This document shows, piece by piece, positions 7,822 through 14,875 of a DNA stretch of 21,219 bases. The stretch spans positions 1 to 21,219 of the forward strand of contig JAEZHJ010000200.1 in the NCBI GenBank assembly GCA_023436925.1. The letters are read 5' to 3'. The notes beneath the pieces are model-generated. The model saw only the letters and a program-made list of their open reading frames with translations. It was not told the DNA's origin and searched no databases. The position numbers and the translations under genes were made by a program. Source of the stretch: Actinomycetes bacterium (GTDB lineage: Bacteria; Actinomycetota; Actinomycetes; Propionibacteriales; Propionibacteriaceae). Position 1 is the stretch's first letter; each line of letters starts with the position of its first letter.

Positions 7822-8409
7822 GTGTTCGGCCCGAATGAGAACCCCCGCCCCGTCGACCACGCGCTGCTGCATTCCAGTGCCATCGGCGGCGCGGTGAACG
7901 TCGCTCTCGCCGAGCTCCGGCGCCGTGGCCAGCGGGTCACCGCCCCGCGGCGCGCAGTGGTGGAGGCCCTGGCCGCCCACCCCGACCAGTTGACGGCCGA
8001 GCAGGTGCTGGCCCTCCTCGATGGCCTCGGAATCCACCGGGCGACCGTCTACCGGACCCTGGAACTGCTTGCCGCGACCGGTGTTGTGTCGCGCCGGCAG
8101 GCCCCCGGGGGGCCGACCCGCTACCACTTGGCCGCCACGGGCCCGGGCCAGGAGCACCTGCACGGCCACTGCCGCCGGTGCGGCACCGTCGTCGCCCTGC
8201 CGCCGAACGCCCTCGACGCGGTCGGTGGCCGGCTCTTCCGCGACACCGGCTTCCTCATCGACGCCTGGCAGACGACCCTCGTCGGTCTGTGCGGTCCGTG
8301 CGCACGCGGCGAGGTGCCCCGGCCAATGGGCGGTCGCCGGATCCTGCGGCGACGGGAGGACGGCACTGGCACCGCAGGTCAGCAGTGGGGCGGCGCTCCG
8401 GTCACCTGA
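7822..8409 (+). CDS. Fur-family metal-responsive regulator
   Basis: The core from LAELRRRGQRVTAPRRAVVEAL through HRATVYRTLELLAATGVV is the winged-helix DNA-binding domain of Fur/Zur/PerR proteins. The C-terminal dimerisation domain keeps two Cys pairs, CRRC and CGPC, that bind structural zinc in this family. The usual His-rich metal-sensing stretch is reduced to HLHGHC, and Gln replaces the common His in the segment DAWQTTLVG, so its metal cannot be assigned. The tail of about 33 residues beyond the fold is Arg/Gly-rich. The start is uncertain: GTG 7894 gives 171 residues and fits the fold best, but third-position GC stays high back to GTG 7822 (195 residues) and even 7744. No clear ribosome site marks any of them. 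It converges on crtU with a 7-base gap. Confidence 0.85.
   Translation: MFGPNENPRPVDHALLHSSAIGGAVNVALAELRRRGQRVTAPRRAVVEALAAHPDQLTAEQVLALLDGLGIHRATVYRTLELLAATGVVSRRQAPGGPTRYHLAATGPGQEHLHGHCRRCGTVVALPPNALDAVGGRLFRDTGFLIDAWQTTLVGLCGPCARGEVPRPMGGRRILRRREDGTGTAGQQWGGAPVT
7835..7897 (+). CDS. Possible 20-residue Cys-Cys leader peptide overlapping fur
   Basis: ATG at 7835 opens a 20-codon frame (begins MRTPAPSTTRCCIP) whose TGA at 7895-7897 overlaps the GTG at 7894, one possible start of the Fur gene, in a GTGA junction. It has two adjacent Cys codons and no good ribosome site. In enterobacteria a small ORF upstream of fur (uof) couples its translation; a similar role here is conceivable. It competes with the alternative that Fur starts further upstream, in which case this is only a shadow. 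Confidence 0.22.
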   Translation: MRTPAPSTTRCCIPVPSAAR

Positions 8410-8420
8410 CCGGCGGTCAG
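8406..8420. terminator. Palindrome holding both convergent stop codons
   Basis: CTGACC-GGC-GGTCAG is a perfect 6-bp hairpin. Its left arm contains the Fur stop TGA (8407-8409) and its right arm the crtU stop (TGA on the minus strand, 8417-8419). It would act in both directions, although the stem is short. Confidence 0.4.
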
Positions 8421-9910
8421 CCAACCCCGGCCAGCAGGCCGTGCAGCGGAGGCGACCACAGCTCGGTCCCCGGCCGGCCCCACCCGGTGAGCAGCCGGTT
8501 GGCTGCCTGCCAGCCCGTGGTCGCCGCCCGCTCCATCAGCGCCACCGGCAACTCGCAGCGCACCAGGTCACCGGCCAGCACCACCCGGGGGTCGGGCGTC
8601 GCGACGGCCGGCCGGTCGACCCACGCTGTGGTGTCCACCAGCGGGCAGTCCTGCTGCAGCAGCCACTCCTGGGCCACCACCGTGGCACCGGCCAGGCCGG
8701 GCGCCACCCGCTCCGCCTCCTGCCAGAGCCGGTCGGCGGTCGCCCCGGAGGGGTCACTCAGCGCGTACCCGTGCACCTCGACGACCGCGCCCCGGTGCCG
8801 CCGCGCCCAGTCGGCCGCGCCCGCCTCGAAGGCGTCCAGCCGGGAGACATTGTCCAGCGGGCCGTAACCGCTGGTGCCCAGGAAGGGCGGCACCCCGGGT
8901 TGCGGCCGGTCGAGCCAGCGGCGTCCGACCCCGAACGGCGGCGCGATCCGCAACCGGGCCACCCGTTCGCGCCAGGCCCGGTCCCCCAGCCAATCCGAGC
9001 GCTCCACCACCGCCTGCAAACCGGCGGTGTCCAGGGCCAGGACGGCGGCATCCGCCACCACCTCGCCGCCGCCGGTGTGGACCGCGACCACCCCGCCGTC
9101 CCGCTGGAGCAGGTTCTCCACCCGGACGCCGGTGACGAAGTCGACGCCCAACCCGGTCAGGTACTGCGCGAGCGGACGCCACAGCGCGGTGTCGTAGTCG
9201 TCGTCGGGGACGTCAAACAGCAGCCCCTCGGCGGAGCCGAGGAAGTAGGTGTGGAACATCGCCAGGAGTTCCCCGCCGGAGAACTCCCGCGGGTCGGCGA
9301 AGAAGCTCCGGGCGAAGACCTCCAGGGCCAGGTGGCGGGCCTGCGCCGGGAACCGCAGCCGGTCCAGCACGTCGGCCGCGCTGACCCCGGTGGTCTCGTG
9401 GAAGGTGCGCGGGAACTCGACCCGCAGCAGGTCGAGAGCGGCACCCGCGTCCACCCGGGCGAGGTCGGTCAGCCGGAAGGTGGGACTGGCCAGGACGAAC
9501 CCGATGATGCTCCACGGCGGGGTCCGCGGGATCCGGGCGAACGAGTCGGTCGGCCCGTCGGCCAGGCTGAGCGGGTAGTCGGGCAGCGGGACGAGGCGCT
9601 CCAGGCCCGGGTCGGCCCGGCGCAGCAGCGCCCGCAGGTTGTAGTACTGCCGGAAGAAGGCGTGGAAGCCGCGGCTCATGGTGCGGCCGTCCTCGCCGAC
9701 CGGCCAGGCGCGGACCCGGCCGCCGAGCGTGGACTCGGCCTCGAGCACCGTGACGGCCACGCCCTGTTCGGCCAGCCCGGTCGCGGCGGCCAGGCCGGCG
9801 ATCCCGCCGCCCACCACCACGACCCGGGGCCGCTGGGGACCCGACCCGTTCGGCTCGGGCGGACGGATCCGCACCGCCCGCCGGTCGCGGCCGGGACGCC
9901 AGCTGCTCAC
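8417..9910 (-). CDS. crtU: Carotene desaturase/methyltransferase CrtU
   Basis: 497 residues. CrtU converts the beta-ionone rings of beta-carotene to aromatic rings by desaturation and methyl shift, giving isorenieratene-type carotenoids. An N-terminal dinucleotide fold VVVVGGGIAGLAAATGL (about 30-47) ending in LGGR binds FAD. It is followed by SRGFHAFFRQYYNLRALLRR and RSFFADPREFSGGELLAMFH, segments I associate with actinobacterial CrtU rather than CrtI, and a C-terminal VVLAGDLVRCELPVALMERA. The GTG at 9910 overlaps the crtYd stop (GTGA), so it is the last, translationally coupled gene of the operon. Other FAD carotene oxidoreductases are possible, but the lycopene cyclase next door supports CrtU. 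Confidence 0.88.
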   Translation of the reverse strand: MSSWRPGRDRRAVRIRPPEPNGSGPQRPRVVVVGGGIAGLAAATGLAEQGVAVTVLEAESTLGGRVRAWPVGEDGRTMSRGFHAFFRQYYNLRALLRRADPGLERLVPLPDYPLSLADGPTDSFARIPRTPPWSIIGFVLASPTFRLTDLARVDAGAALDLLRVEFPRTFHETTGVSAADVLDRLRFPAQARHLALEVFARSFFADPREFSGGELLAMFHTYFLGSAEGLLFDVPDDDYDTALWRPLAQYLTGLGVDFVTGVRVENLLQRDGGVVAVHTGGGEVVADAAVLALDTAGLQAVVERSDWLGDRAWRERVARLRIAPPFGVGRRWLDRPQPGVPPFLGTSGYGPLDNVSRLDAFEAGAADWARRHRGAVVEVHGYALSDPSGATADRLWQEAERVAPGLAGATVVAQEWLLQQDCPLVDTTAWVDRPAVATPDPRVVLAGDLVRCELPVALMERAATTGWQAANRLLTGWGRPGTELWSPPLHGLLAGVG

Positions 9911-10227
9911 TGCCCGGGCTCCGGCTGCGACCGCCCGATCACCTTCCACACGATCAGCGTGGCGGTGATCAGCGCGAAGCCGAACCCGAAGTCCTCGATC
10001 GGGATGTCCCAGGGGAACCGGATCCCGGAGAACTGCGCGGGGTCGTAGCTGACGATCGGGTCGGACAGCTTGGTGAGCCAGCCGTCGACCAGCACCTGGA
10101 AGCTGAACATGATCCCCAGCGCCAGCCAGTACTGGAGGCTGGTGAAGATCCCGGTGCGGGCCCACAGCACCTCCACGAGCACGACGACCAGCATCGCGAT
10201 CAGGGTCCCGGCGGTGTACTCAAGCAT
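9907..10227 (-). CDS. crtYd: Lycopene beta-cyclase subunit CrtYd
   Basis: 106 residues with about three membrane helices. This is one half of the heterodimeric actinobacterial lycopene cyclase, which closes the ends of lycopene to give beta-carotene. The segment RFPWDIPIEDFGFGFAL (about 71-87) holds the conserved acidic pair of this family, in the same place as PLEE in the partner subunit. The ATG at 10227 overlaps the end of crtYc by 8 bases, and its stop overlaps the crtU start. The name crtYf is used for the same subunit in some species, where epsilon or decaprenoxanthin-type cyclisation occurs; CrtU alongside favours beta-cyclisation. Confidence 0.9.
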   Translation of the reverse strand: MLEYTAGTLIAMLVVVLVEVLWARTGIFTSLQYWLALGIMFSFQVLVDGWLTKLSDPIVSYDPAQFSGIRFPWDIPIEDFGFGFALITATLIVWKVIGRSQPEPGQ

Positions 10228-10597
10228 CGCGGTCCTCCACCGGCCGGCGGTTGTCGAGGGCGGTCGGCGCGGTGGCCCTGCGCCGGTTCAGGATGGCGCC
10301 GACCGCTTCGTAGGTCAGCAGCCCGCAGAGCGGGATCACCACGAAGAAGACGACCTCCTCCAGCGGGATCGCCCCCGGCAGCAGGACGCCGGTGGTGTAG
10401 TCCGGCGAGAAGGACCAGTGGTCGCGCCGGATCGCCAGCACGTCCCAGGCGACGAAGACCAGCGCGACCGGGACGACGGCGGCCAGCATCCGGCGCGGCT
10501 GCCGGTAGACCCGGGCGCCGAGCCAGACCTCGAGCGGCACGGTGATGAGCAGGCAGGCAGCCATCAGGGCCAGGTATTGCCAACGGTCCACGCTCAC
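10220..10597 (-). CDS. crtYc: Lycopene beta-cyclase subunit CrtYc
   Basis: 125 residues and about three membrane helices; the partner of CrtYd in the two-subunit lycopene cyclase. The family motif GAIPLEEVVFFVVIPLCGLL (about 75-94) and the preceding DHWSFSPDYTTGV are clear. The GTG at 10597 overlaps the crtB stop codon (GTGA); a second GTG at 10591 has better distance to the AGGA ribosome site and is an equal alternative. The last 8 bases overlap crtYd, so the two subunits are probably made in equal amounts. Confidence 0.9.
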   Translation of the reverse strand: MSVDRWQYLALMAACLLITVPLEVWLGARVYRQPRRMLAAVVPVALVFVAWDVLAIRRDHWSFSPDYTTGVLLPGAIPLEEVVFFVVIPLCGLLTYEAVGAILNRRRATAPTALDNRRPVEDRDA

Positions 10598-11493
10598 GCT
10601 CCTGCCACTGACGCCGCCACCCGGTGCGGGTTGCGCAGCAGGGTAGCCGCTGCGGTGGCCGCCTTGGCCAGGGTGGGGACGCGGGCCCGTCCGGTGAAGA
10701 CGTCGTAGTCGCGCGCCTCGATGCGGGTCAGGATGCGCGAGTACAGGGTGTGGGCGGTCGCCACGCAGCGCGCCGAGGCCGGCGGCAGGTGGGCGATTCC
10801 GGTGGCCGCCTCCCGGTACAGCCGGCGGGTCCGTTCGATCTCGAAGCGCATCACCGCCCGCCACGGCTCGTCGACCCGGCGGCGGGCCGGATCGGCGCCG
10901 AACCGCTCAAGGTCGGCCTGCGGCAGGTAGACCCGGCCACGGTCGAGGTCCTCGCCCACGTCCCGCAGGAAGTTCGTCAACTGGAAGGCGAGGCCCAGGG
11001 AACGGGCCGGCCGCTTGGCACGGGGGCTGGTCGGCTCCAGCACCGGCAGCATCATCTCCCCGATCACCGCTGCGGATCCCTCCATGTAGCCGCACAGGTC
11101 ATCGAAGGTCCGGTAGCCGGCGACCTCGAGGTCCATCGCCATCGCGTCGAAGAACCTGTCGAAGCACTCCGGGTCGATCCGCCGGGTGGTGATCGTGTGG
11201 GCCACCGCGGCGAGCACCGGATCGTCGGTCCCCTGCCCGGCCAGCGCGGCCTCGAACCGGCCGCGGAAGCCGGCCAGCGCCGTCCGGGTCGCCTCGGTCG
11301 CGTGGGTGGTGGCGCCGGGGGCGTCGACGATGTCGTCGGCGAGCCGGCACAGCGCATAGATGGCGTGGACGTGGCGCCGCGAGGCGGGCGGCAGCAGCAG
11401 GGCGCCCCAGTAGTAGGTGGTGCCGTAGGCCCGGGTCAGCCGGGCGCAGGCCTCGTAGCCGGACGCCAACTGCTCGGTGTCCGCCGTGGTCAT
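10594..11493 (-). CDS. crtB: Phytoene synthase CrtB
   Basis: 299 residues. The enzyme joins two GGPP molecules head-to-head to form phytoene, the first committed C40 step. Both Asp-rich magnesium/diphosphate motifs are intact: DDIVD (53-57) after YALCRLA, and DVGED (178-182) in LTNFLRDVGEDLDRGRVYLP. Near the start, YGTTYYWGALLLPP matches the conserved substrate-entry strand of the trans-isoprenyl head-to-head synthases. The ATG at 11493 overlaps the crtI stop by ATGA, and the stop overlaps crtYc. Length is normal for the family. Confidence 0.95.
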   Translation of the reverse strand: MTTADTEQLASGYEACARLTRAYGTTYYWGALLLPPASRRHVHAIYALCRLADDIVDAPGATTHATEATRTALAGFRGRFEAALAGQGTDDPVLAAVAHTITTRRIDPECFDRFFDAMAMDLEVAGYRTFDDLCGYMEGSAAVIGEMMLPVLEPTSPRAKRPARSLGLAFQLTNFLRDVGEDLDRGRVYLPQADLERFGADPARRRVDEPWRAVMRFEIERTRRLYREAATGIAHLPPASARCVATAHTLYSRILTRIEARDYDVFTGRARVPTLAKAATAAATLLRNPHRVAASVAGA

Positions 11494-12962
11494 CGGTCTC
11501 CTCCCAGGTAGTCGCGGACCCGGCGGGCCGCCAGTTCGCCGCTCACCAGCACCATCGGGATGCCGACCCCGGGCGTCGTCCCGTCCCCGGCGAAGAAGAC
11601 CCCGGGCCGGCGCGGCTCCCGGTTCCCGGGCCGGAACGGCCCGGTCTGGAAGAAGCTGTGGGCCAGGCTGAACGGGGTGCCGGCGGCCAGGCCCTGCCGG
11701 GCCCAGTCCCGCGGGGTGACCAGCCGCTCGGTGACGATCCCGGTCGGATAGCCCGCGCTGTCCAGGAAGCCCAGCAGGCTCTCCCGCATCGCCGGCCCGG
11801 TCTCCTGCCAGTCGATCCCGGCCGACAGGTTCGGCACCGGCTCCAGGACGTACAGGACGCTGTGACCCTCGGGCGCCATGCCAGGGGCGTCCAGCGACGG
11901 GATGGTGACCAGCCGCGACGGGTCGGCCATCAGCTCCTTGTCCTTGATGAGCTGCCGGAACGCCCCCTCCCACGCCCGGCCGAAGTGGATGTTGTGGTGC
12001 GCGGCCTGCTCCGGCGGCGCGCCGCGCACCCCGAGGTGCCAGACCACGGCCGAGGGCGAGTAGCCGTCGCCCCGGGCCGCCCGCGGTGGGCGCAGGTCGG
12101 GCAGCAGCGTGCGGTAGGCGCCCGGCAGGTCCGCGGTGATCACCACGGCGTCGGCCAGGATCCGCTCGACCCCGGCCCGGACCCCGGCCACCCGCCCGCG
12201 GGAGTCGGTGATCAGTTCATCGGCGGCCTGGTCGTAGACCAACCGGGCGCCGGCCGCGGCCAGCGCGTCCGCCATCGCGGTGGGGACGGCATGCATCCCC
12301 TCGGTGGGGAACCACACCCCCGCGACGCTGTCCATGTAGGTGATCACCGCGTAGATCGCCAGCGCGTCCTCCGGCGACATCCCGGCGTACATCGCCTGGA
12401 AGGTGAACAGCCGGACCAGCCGCTCGTCGTCGAAGCGCCGCCGGACCGCCGCGCCGAGCCGGCCGAAGCCGCCCAGCCGGAGCAGCCGTGCCGCGGCCGC
12501 GGGCCGGGCGAGCAGGTCGATCGCGCTGTCGTAGTTTCGCTCGATGAAGTGGGGCATCTCGGTCTCGTAGAGCGCCTCCAGCCAGGCGACGAACCCGGCG
12601 AACGCCCGGGCGTCGGCCGGGCTCGAGGTCCTGGCCAGTTCGGCCACCATCTCGGTCACCCCGGGCCGGACGTCGATCACCGAGCCGTCGGCGAACCGGG
12701 CACGGTAGGCGGGGTCGAGCCGCCGCAACTGCAGCGGGGCCAGGCTGCCGCCGGCCGCCACGAGGGCGCGTTCCAGCAGCCCGGGCATCGTCAGCACCGT
12801 CGGCCCCGAGTCGAAGGTGAAGCCGTCGGCCCGGATCACGCCGTTGCGCCCGCCGGGGCCCGGGTTGCGTTCCAGCACGGTGACCTGGTGGCCGTCCCCG
12901 ACCAGGTGGCACGCGGCGCTCAGCCCGGCCAGGCCGGCGCCCACCACGACGACGCGGCTCAC
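11490..12962 (-). CDS. crtI: Phytoene desaturase CrtI
   Basis: 490 residues, usual for CrtI. It removes hydrogens from phytoene in four steps to give lycopene, at the membrane surface. The FAD-binding fold RVVVVGAGLAGLSAACHL (3-20) ends with PGGRNG, and DGFTFDSGPTVLTMPGLL follows, as expected for CrtI. The C-terminal flavin motif GVFFAGDGTTPGVGIPMV is present. The GTG at 12962 overlaps the crtE stop (GTGA); the open frame extends to 13121 but that part is out-of-family and overlaps crtE. The number of desaturation steps cannot be read from sequence, but lycopene is required by the cyclase downstream. Confidence 0.93.
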   Translation of the reverse strand: MSRVVVVGAGLAGLSAACHLVGDGHQVTVLERNPGPGGRNGVIRADGFTFDSGPTVLTMPGLLERALVAAGGSLAPLQLRRLDPAYRARFADGSVIDVRPGVTEMVAELARTSSPADARAFAGFVAWLEALYETEMPHFIERNYDSAIDLLARPAAAARLLRLGGFGRLGAAVRRRFDDERLVRLFTFQAMYAGMSPEDALAIYAVITYMDSVAGVWFPTEGMHAVPTAMADALAAAGARLVYDQAADELITDSRGRVAGVRAGVERILADAVVITADLPGAYRTLLPDLRPPRAARGDGYSPSAVVWHLGVRGAPPEQAAHHNIHFGRAWEGAFRQLIKDKELMADPSRLVTIPSLDAPGMAPEGHSVLYVLEPVPNLSAGIDWQETGPAMRESLLGFLDSAGYPTGIVTERLVTPRDWARQGLAAGTPFSLAHSFFQTGPFRPGNREPRRPGVFFAGDGTTPGVGIPMVLVSGELAARRVRDYLGGDR

Positions 12963-14092
12963 GACTCGCGCCAGGCCATCTGGTGGACCAGCTGCCGCAG
13001 GCCCTCGGCGGCGCGTCCGTCCACCACCGGGCGGGCCAGCGCCGCCTCGGCGGCGGCGACCGACCCCGCGATCAGGTTCTCGACCTCGGCCACCACTCCG
13101 GAGTTCACCAGTTCGGCGCACAGGCCGGCGACATCTTCGGCGGTCACCCGCTGGGTGCCCACCCGGCGCAGCGCGAGCCGCCAGGCCGGGCTGAACCGCT
13201 GCTCGGCCAGCGCCAGCAGGACGGTCGGCTTCCCGGCGACCAGGTCGTCACCGACCGGCTTGCCGGTGCGGGCGGGGTCGCCGAGCACCCCGAGCAGGTC
13301 GTCGCGCAGCGCGAAGGCCTGGCCGGCGTGGTGGCCGTACTGGTGCAGCGCCGCCAGCAACTCGTCGTCGCCGCCGCCGGCCAGCGCGCCCAGTTGCAGC
13401 GGACGCCACACCGTGTAGGCGCCCGACTTGGCCCGGGCGACCTCCTGGGCGTGGGCGAGGTCCCGCCGGCCGTTGGCCGCGCCGACCAGGTCCCGGCCCT
13501 GCCCCATCATCAGTTCGATGGCCATCGTCCGCCACGCCTCGCGCAGCGGACGGGGCAACTCCGCGGCCAGCATGCTGGACTCGCTGTGCAGCAGGTCGCC
13601 CACCAGGATCGCGATGTTCTCGGCGTACCGCTGCGGGTCGCCCGCACCACCATGACTGAGGTGGTCGGCGCGCGCCACGGCGTGGACCGACGGCCGGCCA
13701 CGGCGGGACTCCGAGCCGTCCATCACGTCGTCGTGCACCAGCGCGAAGCAGTGCAGCAGTTCCAGCGCAGCCCCGACGGTGACCACGTCCTGCGCGCCGC
13801 GGCCGTGGTCCAGCCCGCCGGCGGCGACCCAGCCCCAGTGCGCCATCCGCGGTCGCAGCAGCTTGCCGGCGTTGCCGGTGATGTCGGCGAGCAGGGCCAG
13901 GATCGAGTCGGTGTGCAGCACGCCGGGACGGGGCTGGATGCCGCTGGCCAGCACCTCCCACTGGGCGGCGAGGTCGGCCAGGGTGTGCTGCAGCAGGTCG
14001 AGCACCGCAGCGACGGTGGCGGCGTCCGACCCGGTCGGCGCGGAGGCGGCCTGCGCCGGCTGGCGCTGCAGGGGCGAGGATGCCACGCTCAT
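12959..14092 (-). CDS. crtE: Geranylgeranyl diphosphate synthase CrtE
   Basis: 377 residues. A trans-polyprenyl diphosphate synthase that extends DMAPP with IPP, here most likely to C20 GGPP to feed CrtB. GKLLRPRMAHWGW (about 77-89) corresponds to the IPP-binding GKxxRP region; the first Asp-rich motif is DDVMD (121-125) followed by RRGRPSVH; the second region reads RDDLLGVLGDP (about 263-273) with KPVGDDLVAGK after it. The ATG at 14092 overlaps the idi stop (ATGA); the longer open frame to 14215 adds only sequence that overlaps idi. The chain length is inferred from context. Confidence 0.93.
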   Translation of the reverse strand: MSVASSPLQRQPAQAASAPTGSDAATVAAVLDLLQHTLADLAAQWEVLASGIQPRPGVLHTDSILALLADITGNAGKLLRPRMAHWGWVAAGGLDHGRGAQDVVTVGAALELLHCFALVHDDVMDGSESRRGRPSVHAVARADHLSHGGAGDPQRYAENIAILVGDLLHSESSMLAAELPRPLREAWRTMAIELMMGQGRDLVGAANGRRDLAHAQEVARAKSGAYTVWRPLQLGALAGGGDDELLAALHQYGHHAGQAFALRDDLLGVLGDPARTGKPVGDDLVAGKPTVLLALAEQRFSPAWRLALRRVGTQRVTAEDVAGLCAELVNSGVVAEVENLIAGSVAAAEAALARPVVDGRAAEGLRQLVHQMAWRES

Positions 14093-14631
14093 GCGGCGCC
14101 CACCCGTCCGGCGAGGGCGGCAGCCAGCAGCGGCACCTGGAGCGCTGCCCAGGGGCTCAGCAGCTGCGGACTCTCGGAAACCAGCCGCACCACGGCAGGC
14201 CATTCCACCCAGCAAGTCTCCATCACTTCGGTGGGGTCTGGGGAGAGGTCGGCGGCCCGGAATCTGCCGATCCAGACCGGGCAGAGCTCGTGCTCCACGA
14301 TCCCGGACGGATCGACAGCGCGGTAGCTGAACTCCGGCAGGACCAGTTCCAGGTCGTGCACCGGCCCACCGAGCTCCGCCTCGACCCGGCGGGTCACCGC
14401 CAGCTCGGCGGGTTCGTCGGGCAACGGGTGGCCGCAGCAGCTGTTGGTCCAGGTCCCCGCCCAGCTGCGCTTGGTCAGCGCGCGCCGGGTGAGCAGCAGG
14501 CGTCCGTCCTCGTCGAACAGGTAGCTGGAGAAGGCCAGGTGGTAGGGGGTCTGACCGGTGTGGATGCTCTCCCGGTCGGCGCTGCCCCGTGGGCGGCCGT
14601 CGGCGTCGAGCAGGACGATGAGGTCAGCCAT
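14089..14631 (-). CDS. idi: Isopentenyl-diphosphate delta-isomerase, type I
   Basis: 180 residues, Nudix fold, interconverting IPP and DMAPP. The catalytic Cys region reads WTNSCCGHP (61-69), with both positions 65 and 66 Cys, and the catalytic Glu lies in VEHELCPVW (112-120). HLAFSSYLFDEDGRLLLTRR (31-50) is the Nudix strand typical of type I isomerases. The ATG at 14631 has an excellent AAGGAGG site 7 bases upstream; the GTG just before it at 14634 is too close to that site. First gene of the crt operon. Having idi here raises precursor supply together with the carotenoid enzymes. Confidence 0.94.
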   Translation of the reverse strand: MADLIVLLDADGRPRGSADRESIHTGQTPYHLAFSSYLFDEDGRLLLTRRALTKRSWAGTWTNSCCGHPLPDEPAELAVTRRVEAELGGPVHDLELVLPEFSYRAVDPSGIVEHELCPVWIGRFRAADLSPDPTEVMETCWVEWPAVVRLVSESPQLLSPWAALQVPLLAAALAGRVGAA

Positions 14632-14875
14632 CACAAGCCCTCCTTACCCGGTGAAACCTGTCTGGCAGCGGGGTGGTGGTCCTCCACCGCGGGACGGCGG
14701 CGGAGGGGTCCGGCCAAGGACGCCACATTCGTCAAGGAAATCTGCTTTCGCTCGCACCTGATCTTGGACACTCACGGTGCCATACCGGCCAAAGTTAGAC
14801 AAGCGAGGTCCGCAATACTGCACATCGGCCCTCTCTCACCACCACCGCCGTCAGCGGCCTAGACTGCGCATCGAC
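14632..14875. promoter_or_regulatory. Divergent idi-crt / litR control region
   Basis: 244 bases separate the divergent start codons of idi and litR. A direct repeat TAGAC(A/T)(A/G)(G/C)(C/G)(G/C)A occurs at 14796-14806 and 14860-14870. The second copy contains TAGACT (14860-14865), a TANNNT -10 element about 10 bases before the litR ATG, which would give an almost leaderless litR message. On the minus strand TAACTT (14797-14792) is a possible -10 for the crt operon, with no good -35, as is usual for promoters that need an activator or are controlled by MerR-type proteins. LitR is the natural candidate regulator. Confidence 0.5.
14681..14706 (-). promoter_or_regulatory. Strong leader hairpin in the crt operon 5' UTR
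   Basis: In the minus-strand message CCTCCGCCGC-cgtccc-GCGGTGGAGG forms a 10-bp stem with one G-U pair and a 6-base loop, ending about 50 bases before the idi start. It could stabilise the message or attenuate it. There is no U-tract after it and no recognisable riboswitch core, including no B12 riboswitch. Confidence 0.4.

Noticed and set aside
7647..7838. 63-codon ORF with a fair ribosome site upstream of Fur
   Set aside because: Pro/Arg-rich product and poor third-position GC compared with real genes here; its ATGA overlap with the next small ORF may be chance.
8021..10048. Plus-strand open frame of 675 codons across Fur and crtU
   Set aside because: Crosses two real genes in the wrong frame or strand and has Pro/Arg/Gln-rich composition.
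11658..13418. Plus-strand open frame of 586 codons opposite crtI/crtE
   Set aside because: Antisense shadow of two well-supported carotenoid genes.
14647..14652. GGGTAA on the minus strand before idi as a further SigB-like promoter
   Set aside because: It overlaps the idi ribosome site and has no GG(N)TT element at 14-17 bases upstream; the GGTTT present is only 4 bases away.
14632..14875. B12 riboswitch before the crt operon, because the regulator uses cobalamin
   Set aside because: No B12-box-like core or the required multi-stem layout is seen; only one simple hairpin is present.
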